A stretch of 64,000 bases of DNA from Babylonia areolata (taxonomy: Eukaryota > Mollusca > Gastropoda > Neogastropoda > Buccinidae): assembly GCF_041734735.1 (NCBI RefSeq), contig NC_134882.1, positions 27,334,199 to 27,398,198 of the forward strand, read 5' to 3'. The notes beneath the pieces are model-generated. The model made no database searches. It was not told the DNA's origin and saw only the letters and a list, made by a program, of their open reading frames with translations. Of the stretch, positions 23,157-34,292 are shown in pieces. The stretch's first letter is position 1. Each line of letters starts with the position of its first letter. Position numbers and translations under genes: made by a program.

Positions 23157-23570
23157 CGAGGAAGGTGGCAGAATGGTTAAGACGCTCATCAGCTATACAG
23201 AGTCCATGAGGGTCTTGGGTTTGAATCCTGCTCTCACCCTGCTCCCAGGTTTGACTGGAAAATCGAACAGAGCATCTGGCTGATTGGCTGAGACTGTAAA
23301 CCGAGGTCCCATGTGCAGCACACACTTGGGGCACTGATAAAGAACCCATAGCAATGAAAGTGTTGTCCACTGGCAAAATTCTGTAGAAGAAATCCACTCG
23401 GATAGGTACACAAATACATAAGCATGCACTCAAGGCCTGACAAATGGTGTTGGGTTATGCTGCTGGTCAGGCATCTGCCTAGCAGATGTGGTGTAGTGTA
23501 TGTGGATTTGTTCGAATGCATTGACAGCCTCCTTGAGAAACCTGAAACTGAAACTCTCCTGAGCACCCTG
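23157..23570 (+). mobile_element. tRNA-headed SINE immediately before exon 10
   Basis: The head has an A-box-like GGTGGCAGAATGGTTAAGAC and B-box-like GGGTTTGAATCC. The body includes AAACCGAGGTCCCATGTGCA and GGCAAAATTCTG, shared with the SINEs at 34293 and 38866, and the 3' part GCTGGTCAGGCATCTGCCTA. It ends in a GAAACTGAAACTCTC tail about 40 bp before the exon 10 acceptor. Confidence 0.75.
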
Positions 23571-23607
23571 TTGACGGAGTTCTCTGCCTGCTGTATGTAT
23601 TTTTCAG

Positions 23608-23770
23608 ACATCATTCCTCCAGTGATCCGTGAGTACAGCAGCGGTGTGCGGCGTGTGAGCGAGTTCTCAGCGGTGACCCTGAAGTGCATTGTGGCTGGCT
23701 ACCCGCCCCCCAAGGTGGTGTGGTTCAAGGACAACACCACCCTCAACATCACCGTGCCTCCCGACGGCAG
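23608..23770 (+). CDS. RTK exon 10: first half of Ig domain D7
   Basis: 163 nt, phase 1 to phase 2. Acceptor GTATTTTTCAG, donor CAG|GTGAGG. B-strand cysteine and core tryptophan are in VTLKCIVAGYPPPKVVWFK, a textbook I-set block typical of the membrane-proximal D7 of VEGFRs. Sequons NTT and NIT. Confidence 0.95.
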
Positions 23771-23903
23771 GTGAGGTCCTCTCACGGGAGTCTTGACGGG
23801 CGCAGGAGTCGAGTGGTTAAATCAGGATTTGTAACTGGAACTGTGCGTGTTGTGATGACTATACCTGTGATGTGAAGATGCTGATGATGAAGGGTGACCA
23901 TTG

Positions 23904-24519
23904 ATGGCGCAATAGTGGAGTGGTTAAAGCGTTGGACTTTTCAATCTGAGGGTCCCGGGTTTGAATCTCGGTAATGGCGCCTGGTGGGTTAAAGGGTGGA
24001 GATTTTTCCGATCTCCCAGATGTCAACATATGTGGTGGTTCGTCCGTCAGAATCGACGAGGACCATCTAGTCATCCTGGGGGTGGGTGGGTTGGGCAACA
24101 TATGGGTCAACATATGTGCAGACCTGCTTGTGCCTGAACCCCCTTTGTGTGTATACGCATGCAGAAGATCAAATACACATGTTAGATATCCTGTAATCCA
24201 TGTTAGCGTTCGGTGGGTTAAGGAAACAAAAACATACCCAGCATGCACACCCCAAAAATGGAGTATAGCTGCCTGCAATGCGGGGTAGATATGCAAAACG
24301 GTCATACTCGTAAATTGCTACATGTCTGAGAGTGTATGTGTGCATGCCTGACATCTGATTGAATGACACAAGAAACAAATGATGAGCGCCCAATGGCAGC
24401 CATCAGTCGGCTCTACCCAGGTAGACAGCCTGTTGTGTAAATGACCCTGACTTTGTAAAGTGCTTAGAGCTTCGTCTCCGACTGAGGGTAGGTGCTATAT
24501 AAGTATCCATATCATCATC
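23904..24519 (+). mobile_element. tRNA-headed SINE with a nested LINE tail
   Basis: The head has TAGTGGAGTGGTTAAAGCG (A box) and GGTCCCGGGTTTGAATCTC (B box). The body has CCTTTGTGTGTATACGCATG and AACATACCCAGCATGCACAC, and the 3' end is AAAGTGCTTAGAGC then GCTATATAAGTATCCATATC. Bases 24033-24105 are foreign to the family and look like an antisense LINE 3' end flanked by a repeated GTCAACATATG. A minus-strand copy without this insert lies at 45080-45620. Confidence 0.8.
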
Positions 24520-24884
24520 TGTGATGGGTCTGTATTTGATACCAATGCAGTGTTTAGACACTTTGAAAATTGCATCATATGTCATGCAGATATACTAAAG
24601 TGCTATTTACTGGCTTGAAATATATGTGGGTCATTAAACTCATCAGCTCTGTCAACTACCTTTATGTGATGCCAGTGGATCTTTCAGTATAAACAGCAGC
24701 TTTGACTTCTTGAAATTCTGTGCTAGAAATTTTGTTTTTTTCTATTGCTGTCTTTGTTTCTGCCATTCTGCCATTTTTCTTCCTTCACAGATGTCTGCTT
24801 TTTCAGTCTTCCTAGTCCGTTTCCTTTCTGTTTTTTTCGTCTTTCACACTCCCAGCGTCGGCATTCCGCAGGGAACTATCAGTG

Positions 24885-25563
24885 TTAGGTCGCAGTGAGG
24901 CCACACACCAGAGGAGACCCTGTACTGCTGCTGAGTCACTTCGGTGGTGTTCAGTGGTGCCTGTTCTGATTTTACGTACATAGGACACCACCTACTAAGC
25001 CCCCTACTAACAACAATAATGGCTTAGTCGCGGAGCCAGACTGAGTGAGTGTCCCTCCCAGAGTGGAGACCGCCAGGCCCATGTCCCTCCAGCAAGAGCT
25101 CCCCATGAATCTGCCGACACTGAAGACATTGAGGGGTATCGAAACTGAGGTCACCATGAGAGCAGGGCATGAAAGGCCTCAGATTTTGGGACTGTTTTGT
25201 TTATAATGATGATGATGAAGGAGGAGGAGGATGACGATGACAATGTTGCTTTGGAGGTCCATTTTGGTTTGGGACTACATGACAAGGCTGTACTCTACGC
25301 TTCCTGTCATAATGATAGCCCGGCATCAACCAGGCCCAAGAGATACAGATACTTGCAGTGTTGGTCAGGTAATTAAAGCAACACACCCAGAAACGCATCC
25401 GTGAAGTGGATGATACTCGACTGTATGGTCCCAGTCTCCCCATTTAAGCCCATAGCTCACTCATCTCTGGGTAGGAGCTGGCTGTGGGCCGAAAAACCCA
25501 CCTCCACTGGGATTCAAACCCGTGTCCTCCCAGCCGTCAGTCCGCGACGCTAACCATTTTCTG
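24885..25563 (-). mobile_element. Composite repeat with a minus-strand SINE
   Basis: At its right end the reverse complement gives a tRNA-like head (GGTTAGCGTCGCGGACTG, GGACACGGGTTTGAATCCC), followed by a conserved-looking body down to about 25200. The left part (24885-25190) ends in a GAT repeat and may be a separate plus-strand element. Different family from the other SINEs here. Confidence 0.55.
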
Positions 25564-26114
25564 CAGTCTGATGATGTACAATCTGTGTGGTTTTGCTTTG
25601 GCGCTCATATGTAATGTTATTGTAAACACTGGGATGAGCACTAGCTGTTCATCCTACAGTGTGATTTGCTGATATTTTCGTTTTTTTAATTGTTTTTTTT
25701 TTGTTTTTGTGGCTTTGAAGTATTTTTGAGGTTTTGGAAAAAACAACGACTGTAATCTGGGGATGTTTAATGGAGCAGAAGGGTTGGTGTCTTCAGCACA
25801 GTCTGGTCTAAGAAGCTTAAATGGTTAAGATATGTCATGAACTGTTGTTTTGCATCTGTTTTTTTTGTTGTTTTCATTTTGTTTTTTCAGATATGGGAGA
25901 ATTTTGAGTTTGACAGGGTGGAATATTTTATTTAGTTGTGGCATTTCTGATATGGCCCTGAGTGGTCAGCAGGACTATGAGCAACTGTGTCAGATGTCAA
26001 CTCTGCCATCATTGCTTGACCATTTGACATGTACTTGATTTAATGGGTAAAGATGTCGTACTGTGGACAGGGACACATGTGACAGTGTGTGTGATGGGGC
26101 AGTGTGTGTTTCAG
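25564..26114 (+). other. Intron 10 remainder
   Basis: T-rich intronic DNA with no recognisable gene or mobile element, up to the exon 11 acceptor. Confidence 0.5.
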
Positions 26115-26221
26115 CCTGACCCTGGAGAACGTGACCCTGAAGGACGCGGGCAAGTACCGCTGTGCAGCCACCAACTACGGAGGGCGGGTCATGAGTCTGA
26201 ACATGACCCTGCATGTGGGAG
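26115..26221 (+). CDS. RTK exon 11: second half of Ig domain D7
   Basis: 107 nt, phase 2 to phase 1. Acceptor GTGTTTCAG, donor GGAG|GTCAGC. The F-strand block KDAGKYRCAATNYGG is a perfect DxGxYxC motif. Two sequons (NVT, NMT). Confidence 0.95.
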
Positions 26222-26237
26222 GTCAGCATGACGATGC

Positions 26238-26900
26238 ATCACCACGCCACATCTTGTTGCTCTGCATACCACATCACACCACATCACATCACATCACATT
26301 ACATCATGCCTCACCATGCCATGCCACATCACTCTATGCCACGCCACATTGCACCACACCACATCACATCACTTTGGACCACATCACATCACATGATGCC
26401 AAACATCACACCACATCACATCACATCACATCACATGATGCCACACATCACATCACACCACACTGCACCACACCACATCGCATCACACCACACCCCATCA
26501 CTGTGCCATACCACATTACACCACACCACATAACACCACATCACATCACACTGCACCACACATCACACCACACCACATCACACTACACCACATCACACCA
26601 TGCCACACCACATTGCACCACACCACATAACACCAAATCACATCACACCATGCCATACCACACCATGCCACACGACATAACACCACATCACATCACACCA
26701 TTCCAAACCACACCATGCCAGAACACACCACACCACATAACGCCACATCACACAATGCAACACACCACACCATGCCACGCCACATAACGCCACATCACAC
26801 AATGCAACACACCACACCATGCCACACCACATAACGCCACATCACACAGTGCAACACACCACACCATGCCATACCACGCCACATAACGCCACATCACACA
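26238..26900 (+). repeat. CATCACACCACAT short-period satellite after exon 11
   Basis: About 660 bp of 5-bp-based CACAT/CACAC/CATGC units beginning about 17 bp after the exon 11 donor. A 40-45-bp higher-order repeat (ACATAACGCCACATCACACA) appears near the end. Confidence 0.92.
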
Positions 26901-27292
26901 GACAGTGCACCTTTATAACGGTTATCTTGTCACCACAGTTAGTGCAGCATTACAACGGTAAAATCAGTTCAGTTTGAGTCTTGTTGAAAACGTAATGGGT
27001 TTAGCAAAAATTGTTTTGCTCGGTTGGCAAGATTTGTGAGCACTTTTTCTCTTCAGATGATGTTTGTTCCTTTTTTTTTTGTTTTTGTTTTTTGTTTCAT
27101 ATCAAGTTTTGTTTCAATGAAAGGGGAAAGGGAGAGATAGAATGAAAATATGGGCACACCTCAAATCCTGTCAGAACTGCAGTGGTTGAAGAGACAACTC
27201 CATGTCCATAGCCATTGCTGGTTTTGTCTGAGCATTGAACTGTTGACTAAAAAGAAATGACAGCGAATTGTCACCTAATGAATTCATACTTT
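26901..27292 (+). other. Intron 11 unique stretch
   Basis: Intronic sequence between two arrays. No feature seen. Confidence 0.5.
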
Positions 27293-27640
27293 GTTGACAG
27301 TGGTTTCCTTGACAACCCTGACAGTGATTTCCTTGATGACCCTGACAGTGGTTTCCTTGACAACCCTGATAGGCGTTTCCTTGACAACCATGACAATGAT
27401 TTCCTTGACAACCATGACATTGATTTCCTTGATGACCCTGACAGTGGTTTCCTTGACAAACATGACAGTGATTTCCTTGACAACCATGACAATGATTTCC
27501 TTGACAACCATGACATTGATTTCCTTGATGACCCTGACAGTGGTTTCCTTGACAAACATGACAGTGATTTCCTTGACAACCATGACATTGTTTTCCTTAA
27601 TGACCATGTCTGTGGTTTTCATGACAACCCTGACAGTGTG
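27293..27640 (+). repeat. 24-bp minisatellite before the transmembrane exon
   Basis: About 14 units of CCTTGACAACCCTGACAGTG plus GTTT, with A/G and C/T variants, ending about 22 bp before the exon 12 acceptor. The period is a multiple of three, so a forward frame (FLDNPDSG repeats) stays open into exon 12, but no plausible acceptor joins it in phase. Confidence 0.92.
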
Positions 27641-27662
27641 GTGTTTTTTTTATCCTCTGCAG

Positions 27663-27781
27663 ATGACACCAGTCAGGCCAGCTTTTCCTCGGCTTACGTC
27701 GGTGTTGTCGTCGGCATCCTCATCTTTCTCATCATCATTGTGGTGGTCATCATCATCTTTGCCCGCAGGAAATCGGGATTC
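27663..27781 (+). CDS. RTK exon 12: transmembrane helix
   Basis: 119 nt, phase 1 to phase 0. Acceptor TATCCTCTGCAG, donor TTC|GTAAGT (consensus). A short extracellular stem is followed by about 25 uncharged residues (VGVVVGILIFLIII, then valine and isoleucine) and a basic stop-transfer ARRKSG. One helix, type I topology. Confidence 0.96.
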
Positions 27782-28477
27782 GTAAGTAGAAGTGTGTGTG
27801 GTGATGATGATAGCCATGATGTTAGGGTGATGATGATGAAGGGTGATCACTGCAAAATCACTGTTCATTCCTGTTTTGCATGATGCCGGGTGTTTGTACA
27901 TTTTGTTTTCCGGTGGTTTGTGAAGAGGATCTTTCCAGCACAAAATTTGGTATGGTTGGATAAGTTTCCGGCGGAAAATTCATATGAAAAATTTACAGTA
28001 CAGGAGATGTCATATTTCCAGCCAAAGGTTTATCACTGTTTGTCTTTTTTTTTATTTTTTTTTTTATATAACACAGGATACATTTCTGGCAGAAAATGTA
28101 ACATAGTAGCTAGATCTGTTTTTAGGGTAAGGATATATCATAGTTCTGAAAGACAGTATTTAGTCCTTGTGTTTGGGTGATCTTTTCACCATGTGTGGCT
28201 TGTGTGGAAAGACACCCATGCCAGGACTGCAGAAGTAACACAAGCTGGCAGTGTGGAAGCAGGGTGGAGATATGATATATTGCTGCACCAGTTAGTTTGT
28301 CAGTCACTGAATGGGGTTTAGGAGAGGAAAGGCAGTGTTTGACGACTGGCAACCATTTTCAAGGAGTTGATTTTTTGTGTAAATGTCACAAAAAGTGTTT
28401 TGTGGAACCTAATGCAGAGGGGAACCAAATTCAGATGATTGTAATTTAGCTGCATGAAAAATAATCATCAGCAGTTT
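27782..28477 (+). other. Intron 12 left part
   Basis: AT-rich intronic sequence with T tracts. No gene, RNA or mobile element recognised. Confidence 0.5.
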
Positions 28478-28890
28478 GTGTTCAGCACAAATATTGTATG
28501 GTAGATGGCAGATAATGAATGTGCCGCACAAAGATTGTATGGCAGATAATGTTTGTCAGTGTGGTTGTGCAACAGGATTGTATGGCAGATAATTTTTGTC
28601 AGTGTGGTTGTGCAACAGGATTGTATGGCAGATAATTTTTGTCAGTGTGGTTGTGCAACAGGATTGTATGGCAGATAATTTTTGTCAGTGTGGTTGTGCA
28701 ACAGGATTGTATGGCAGATAATTATTGTGTCAGTGTGATTGTGCAGCACAATTATTGTATGGCAGATAATTATTGTGTCAGTGTGATTGTGCAGCACAAT
28801 TATTGTATGGCAGATAATTATTGTGTCAGTGTGATTGTGCAGCACAATGATTGTATGGCAGATAATGATTGTGGCAATGTGATTGTGCAG
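28478..28890 (+). repeat. 43/48-bp minisatellite carrying the exon 13 acceptor
   Basis: About eight units. The first half uses a 43-bp form (GTGCAACAGGATTGTATGGC), the second a 48-bp form (GTGCAGCACAATTATTGTAT then GGCAGATAATTATTG). The real exon 13 acceptor GTGATTGTGCAG|CACAA is the last unit. The 48-bp units place identical GATTGTGCAG|CACAA sites at 28747, 28795 and 28843, all in the exon 13 frame. Confidence 0.93.
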
Positions 28891-29020
28891 CACAAAGATT
28901 TGGAGAAGTACCTGATTCAGCCTGTAGGGGACTACAACCCTGACCTGCCGATAGACGAACAGACGGGTTGCCTCCCCTATGACCCCAAGTGGGAGTTCCC
29001 CAAAGAGAGGCTGCGTCTGG
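28891..29020 (+). CDS. RTK exon 13: juxtamembrane segment
   Basis: 130 nt, phase 0 to phase 1. Acceptor GATTGTGCAG, donor CTGG|GTACGT. It carries a tyrosine-bearing juxtamembrane stretch (EKYLIQPVGDYNPD) and the family signature LPYDPKWEFPKERLRLG that precedes the kinase Gly-rich loop (LPYDASKWEFPRDRLKLG in KDR). In this family the juxtamembrane region restrains the kinase until phosphorylated. Confidence 0.96.
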
Positions 29021-29696
29021 GTACGTAGAGTGAAGGCTGCCGTCCTGCTGTCCATTGGGACATTTCCTCAGGAAGCTACACATTTTGATCAGTTGATGAA
29101 TATCACCCGAGTTGTATTTATGAGGTTCTGAAAATTGGTAACATTCTTCCCACATTTTAACAGGTGAAAATGTTGTCAGGATTTATGATTGCCAAACAAG
29201 GAGTATGCATGCAAAGGAATTCCTCTTACCTGTTGAAAATTCTGGAACTTATTTGATGACAGAGATTGATGAAAACAAAACAGATAAATACAGGATTATG
29301 TACAGTTCCTTCCTTCTTTCACACCCACCCCCCCTTCCTCCCTCTGCTCTCTCTCTCTTCCAGGTTAGTAATAATAATGATTTTTATTGCACCCTTCCTT
29401 GTAAAACATGTTTAATTGTACTGTACAGTATAAAGTTTGACTTGTAAAACATGCATTTAAACAATTGAAACAACTTGCATACATAACCCTGGACAGCCAT
29501 CCAACCAAAATAGACACACAATTACGCATGTACACACACAGAAATTTCACACAAAGCACTCATCATACATTTCATACAGCCCGTATTTGCCACACACCCC
29601 AGGTTCAGAGATGTGATACCATGAATGTAAGCCAGATGTTGACACTGCATGCATGCACATGAGTATTGGCCATATGCGTCACCCTCATTCCTCAGG
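29021..29696 (+). other. Intron 13 left part
   Basis: Intronic DNA with CT-rich and CA-rich stretches. No gene recognised. Confidence 0.5.
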
Positions 29697-30015
29697 GTTT
29701 GTACAGTGATGGAAACCAGGAAAAGTTTTTGAAAAATCAGAGACCCATTTCCAAGGCCGGAAAAGTCTGAAAAAAAAAAAAAAGTTTTGCCCTTAAGGGT
29801 CTGGAAAAGTCTGAATTACAATAAGACCATAATGTTTGTGAAAAAGCAAACAAACAAAGAGTTTGGAAAAAAAAATGATTCCAGGATATCTACCGCTTTC
29901 TTTGTTGGTGCTCTAATAGAGGGTTTTTTGTTCCAGTTTGGTTTTGTTGTCTGGTGTGGAAAAGATTCAGTGTGGTCTGAAAAAGTTCTGGAGAAAAGTA
30001 TGGAATTCTGTTTCG
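29697..30015 (+). mobile_element. Dispersed repeat copy (GGAAGTCTGGAAAA family), longest in window
   Basis: Shows the order GATGGAAACCAGGAAAAG, CCATTTCCAAGGCCGGAAAA, GGTCTGGAAAAGTCTG, GTCTGGTGTGGAAAAGA and GTATGGAATTC, parts of which recur at 11100 and 20765-21315. Non-coding and unnamed. Confidence 0.5.
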
Positions 30016-30268
30016 TGATATTTGTGGGAATCCTGATTCCTGCATACTGCACAATGTGTACATGCTTCTCAAATGAACTTCACAAGAAGCAAACAATACT
30101 GTGTCACATGACAGTTTGATTAAAATTGATTGTAATATTACTAATAAATGACGATGAATAAGAACAAGTTGATTTGTCAGATTTGAATCGTTTTTTGTAG
30201 AATTAAACTGCTGGTATATAGAAAAAACGAGGATTGTTTACAGTGTGCATGTGTGTGAATGTGTGCAG

Positions 30269-30373
30269 GCATGATTTTGGGACAGGGAGCGTTTGGACGT
30301 GTAATGAAGGCAGAGGCGATCGGCATCGGAGACTCTCAGAGTGTGACCTCTGTAGCAGTCAAGATGGTGAAAG
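30269..30373 (+). CDS. RTK exon 14: kinase Gly-rich loop and catalytic lysine
   Basis: 105 nt, phase 1 to phase 1. Acceptor GTGTGCAG, donor AAAG|GTACTG. It encodes the nucleotide-binding loop LGQGAFGRVMKAEA and the ATP-contacting lysine in VAVKMVK, both intact. Confidence 0.97.
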
Positions 30374-30719
30374 GTACTGCCTTTTTTTTTCTCTCTCTCT
30401 CTCTCTTCTTCTTCCATACTATGCTCACTCCATTGTGCGGGCAAATGGCCTGACAATTAAACTATCCTGCATCCTGCTTCTTCTTCTTTCACCTTGGTGT
30501 TTGCTACGCTGCCATCCCAGCCAGCTGAGTGGCATCAACCCACACTGCTCATTCCCAGTCACCTGTACTCCGCCACACCCAGCTTCACATGCAAACACAC
30601 ATGTCGCACGCACGCACACACACACGCACACACCTGCCTAATGCACACACTCATGCACTTATCAAGTTATGCATTCACACATTTCACTTTTTTACAAATA
30701 TGGACACATACGTGTGCAT

Positions 30720-30754
<35 letters not shown>

Positions 30755-30935
30755 CCTGCATGCATACATACACACCGACACACAGACACACACACACGCA
30801 CGCACACAAGCACACGCACGAGGGTACAAGCATGTTCACAAATGCACATATTCATATCACACATCTAGTTTCACTCAAAGTGAAAAGATGTAAAATCAAA
30901 GGAAGGGAAAAGCACATACACAAGCACACACACAC

Positions 30936-30996
<61 letters not shown>

Positions 30997-31186
30997 AGCA
31001 GCAAACCAAACAAACAAAAACAACCACTTTCTCTCTGACCCCATCCTCTTGATCACTGTCACTGTCTGTCATTCTGTCACTACTCCCTCTCCCTGTCTTT
31101 ACACATGCATGTGGAAATGAATGCGGATGAAGACGTTACAAGGGAACCAGGTCAGTGAATGGTGGTGGTGGTGTTGCTGGTTCCAG
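30374..31186 (+). repeat. Intron 14: CT, CA and CAA microsatellites
   Basis: Mostly simple sequence: CT run (about 30389-30412), CA-rich cluster (30590-30830), (CA)n (30925-30967) and (CAA)n (30968-30996). No gene. Confidence 0.8.
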
Positions 31187-31306
31187 ACTGCACTGACAAG
31201 GAGCAGATGATGGCACTGCTGTCAGAGCTGAAGATCCTCATCCACCTGGGCCAGCACCTCAACATCGTTAACCTGCTGGGCGCCGTCACCAAGGATATAC
31301 GATTCG
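31187..31306 (+). CDS. RTK exon 15: kinase helix alpha-C and beta4
   Basis: 120 nt, phase 1 to phase 1. Acceptor GGTTCCAG, donor [24 protein letters not shown] contains the alpha-C glutamate that pairs with the exon 14 lysine, followed by [13 protein letters not shown], the conserved [16 protein letters not shown] block of RTKs. Confidence 0.97.
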
Positions 31307-32575
31307 GTAACGTGATTTCCTGTCTCATTTTTTCTTCATTTTTTACTTTTTTTTTCTTTTAAATTGAAAAAAATCAGTGCAATATTTTCAGAGATGCCAG
31401 CTGTTATGATTTCGCCATATTTTGTTGTGCTTGATCACAATTTGTTCCAACGTTACGCCAACGTCAACATTGTTCCGACAAGTTCATTTTCGACTACATG
31501 GCATGGTCACATACTTTCCTGTCATAACATTACCCAGCGCTCTAGACCTGTCAGTCACAAGGCCAGGACAGTCACTATTAACCTTGATATCATGTGATGA
31601 TGCTGAGCTAATCACTTGCTTGTTTACATTGAAACAGCATTGGTTAGACCAGTTAGCTTAATCGTTTGCCCGAACAAGAGAGAACTTGACGAAATCAAGT
31701 TGCATCTGGGTCAAACAGCGTCTGTGCCCGGTGGATTAAACTATGGAGTGCATGGAAAGAACAAGAGGCGTGAAACAGAGAAAGTCAGCCGTGGATTCCG
31801 ATTGTGAGAAAGAAGACGAACAAAGGCCAGGGAAGTGACACCATGCCACAGGTGTATCAGCTGAAAAGAAGCAGCAGGGGGGAACAGAAGTTTCGCCAAA
31901 CGTACACTGAAAAATATCTGTTCATTGTGCCCTCCATTTTGGGAGTGTTCCGAATTCAAAATCTTCCTATCAAATTTCCTGATTGTTCCTGCAAACTCTT
32001 TACAGGGTTTGGCATCTCTCTATTTTACTTTCATGCTGCCACATTGTTTGATGCAAGAGGCAGTCAAAGAACTTCGTAGTCGATGGTCCTCTGCTAGTTT
32101 GCTGGCATCACTCCATTGCCTGTCCACAAGTGAAATATCTCTCTCCGCTGTTTGCTGCCAGTTCGTCTGGGGCTGTCCCCTCTTTCTTTTTCCTGTAACA
32201 TTGTAACATTGCATGCTTTCTTTTCGTTGGAGTGTTCCAAGTAGAAAAGTAAACAAAATAAGGAAAAGACATTAGAATTTTTGTATTTAATGTATATATC
32301 ACATTCTGCCATTACATTTTCACAACCCTGTGCAGTTGTTTTTTTTTTTCAATTGAAAAAAAAAAATATTACATAACATGTTTGATGAAAGTTCAAATGG
32401 AAAACAGCAACAAAAAGCTCAGTAAACAGAAGACATTCCATATCAGTATTAAGTTGTTTTCATCAACCCTACTTCAGAACATCCAACTCACTGCTTGCTT
32501 GACAGTAAAAAAAAAAAAAAAAAAAAAATCGATTAAAAACAAAACAAAACATGGCGCTGTGTTCTCACTTTGCAG
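31307..32575 (+). other. Intron 15
   Basis: About 1.3 kb. Besides a minus-strand LINE fragment (listed separately) it holds A/T homopolymers, including an A run just before exon 16. No other coding block is convincing. Confidence 0.6.
32040..32240 (-). mobile_element. LINE ORF2 C-terminal fragment
   Basis: Minus-strand translation gives GKRKRGQPQTNWQQTAERDI and QWSDASKLAEDHRLRSSLTA, the pattern found after the RT domain of many non-LTR elements (GKRxRGRPxxxW...A.DRxxWR). Only the end of the element is present. Confidence 0.6.
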
Positions 32576-32925
32576 GGGAGCTGAACGTGATCGTGGAGTA
32601 CTGCCAGTACGGCAACCTGCGTACCTACCTGCTGAAACACAAGGACTCCTTCACCGACACCATGGACGACCAGGAACCGTCGTCCCCGACCAGCCCCGTT
32701 GCTGACAAGTCAGCGGAGGCCGCCAGGTTGGAGGAGGAGAGCGCCACCTACAACGACACGGCCGGCTCCACCTACAGGGACCCGGCCAAGGCTCCGGGGA
32801 TGAGCAATGGCAAGGACGTGACGGGGGGCAGTGCGGACACGGTGGGCCCCCCCCTGACCACCAAGAACCTGATCTGCTGGTCCTTTCAGGTGGCTCGCGG
32901 CATGGAGTACCTGGCCGCCAAGAAG
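32576..32925 (+). CDS. RTK exon 16: kinase hinge and kinase insert domain
   Basis: 350 nt, phase 1 to phase 0. Acceptor CACTTTGCAG, donor AAG|GTGAGA. The hinge and alpha-D block VIVEYCQYGNLRTYL is followed by about 70 hydrophilic residues rich in S, P, T, D and E (the kinase insert that defines split kinases of class III/V), then LICWSFQVARGMEYLAAKK. Insert tyrosines in ATYNDT and STYRDP are possible docking sites. Insert and flanks lie in one exon. Confidence 0.96.
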
Positions 32926-32959
32926 GTGAGAGGGGCTGCTGGTGGTGGGCTGGCTGTCC

Positions 32960-33390
32960 TGTCTTTGCTCTTGTCTGTGCTGTGTCTGTCTTGTCTGTAC
33001 AGTGTCTGTGCTGTGTCTGTCTTGTCTGTACAGTGTCTGTGCTGTGTCTGTACAGTGTCTGTCTTGTCTGTACAGTGTCTGTGCTGTGTCTGTCTTGTCT
33101 GTACAGTGTCTGTCTTGTCTGTGCTGTGTCTGTCTTGTCTGTACAGTGTCTGTGCTGTGTCTGTCTTGTCTGTGCTGTGTCTGTGCTGTGTCTGTCTTGT
33201 CTGTACAGTGTCTGTCTTGTCTGTGCTGTGTCTGTCTTGTCTGTACAGTGTCTGTCTTGTCTGTACAGTGTCTGTCTTGTCTGTACAGTGTCTGTGCTGT
33301 GTCTGTCTTGTCTGTACAGTGTCTGTGCTGTGTCTGTCTTGTCTGTGCTGTGTGTTTTGTCTGTGTCTGGTCTGTCTTGTCTGTAGAATT
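32960..33390 (+). repeat. TGTCTGTCTTGTCTGTACAG minisatellite after exon 16
   Basis: About 430 bp of mixed units (TGTCTGTGCTG and TGTCTGTCTTGTCTGTACAG) starting about 35 bp into intron 16. Many units contain CTGTACAG|TGTCTG, again an acceptor-like motif. Confidence 0.9.
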
Positions 33391-34292
33391 TTCTGTTATG
33401 GATATTTCTGTCAGTGTCTGTCTGATAAAAACTTTTTCTGACCATGCTGCAGTCTTTCTGTGATGGTCGATGTCATAAGATTTCTGTGCCTTCAATGTCC
33501 ATGGGGTGTCTGTCTTCTGTAATGTCTGTATCTATTACATGTTTTGGGTTCTGATTGATTGTAGCATTCGGTTCCAAAGGTGACTTTGGTTGTTATCACT
33601 GGTTTAACTTTGTTATAATGCTGTTGTGCTGGTTTTCTACTTCAGAACTATTTGTGAAAGTTCTTTGTAAAGTGAGTCTACGATTTGTGAAATGGTCTCC
33701 TAGTCTTGTCTTTAAAAATGTCTGGTTGTACGGTATCCTTCAGTCAGTGCACGTCCTGATGATGACAGGGTCCAGCATCTTGTCAGTTCCAGAATCCTGT
33801 CAGTGTCACACTTCAAGTTTAGACGCAGTGCTTAGGTGCAAGGGTGTCGCAATTGAGAAATCACTCGATAGGTAAAAACAATAACTGACGCAGGAAAATA
33901 CAAAAAGGTGGCTGTATTACGATCGCGCTCTCCATGGAGCAGCCGAATTTCCACAGTAATCTGTTTGTGTAAATGCCATGCATTACATGTGGTCTGCTTC
34001 TGTACAAGTTGTGTTTGTGCAATGTCTGTACAATGTGTGTATGTGTGTACAATTTCTGTCTGTCCATCTGTGTAATGTCTGTATGGTGGTGGTGGAAGTG
34101 ATGATGATGCAGATAATGACGATGTTAATTATGGAGGTCAGTGATGATGATATTAATGAGGTAATGAAGACAGCGTGGATGATGGTGATGAGGTGATGGT
34201 GACAATGAAGGTGGTGATATGGATGATGACATTGATAATGATGATGGAGGTGATGTTGATGTGGATGATGATGACAGTGTGGATGATGACGT
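33391..34292 (+). other. Intron 16 middle with a SINE 3' fragment
   Basis: Mostly unremarkable. Bases about 33865-33975 (GCAGGAAAATACAAAAAGGT, then GCGCTCTCCATGGAGCAGCC) match the 3' part of the SINE at 34293. GAT-rich sequence begins at about 34085. Confidence 0.55.

Noticed and set aside
23904-23980. tRNA gene
   Set aside because: A and B boxes are present but there is no cloverleaf acceptor pairing and the sequence continues into a SINE body that is repeated elsewhere. The same applies at 45560-45612, 34293 and 25500-25562.
27257-27883. 208-codon ORF joining the 24-bp array to the transmembrane exon
   Set aside because: The array's GACAG sites are not in the phase needed by exon 12 and the true acceptor TATCCTCTGCAG is much stronger.
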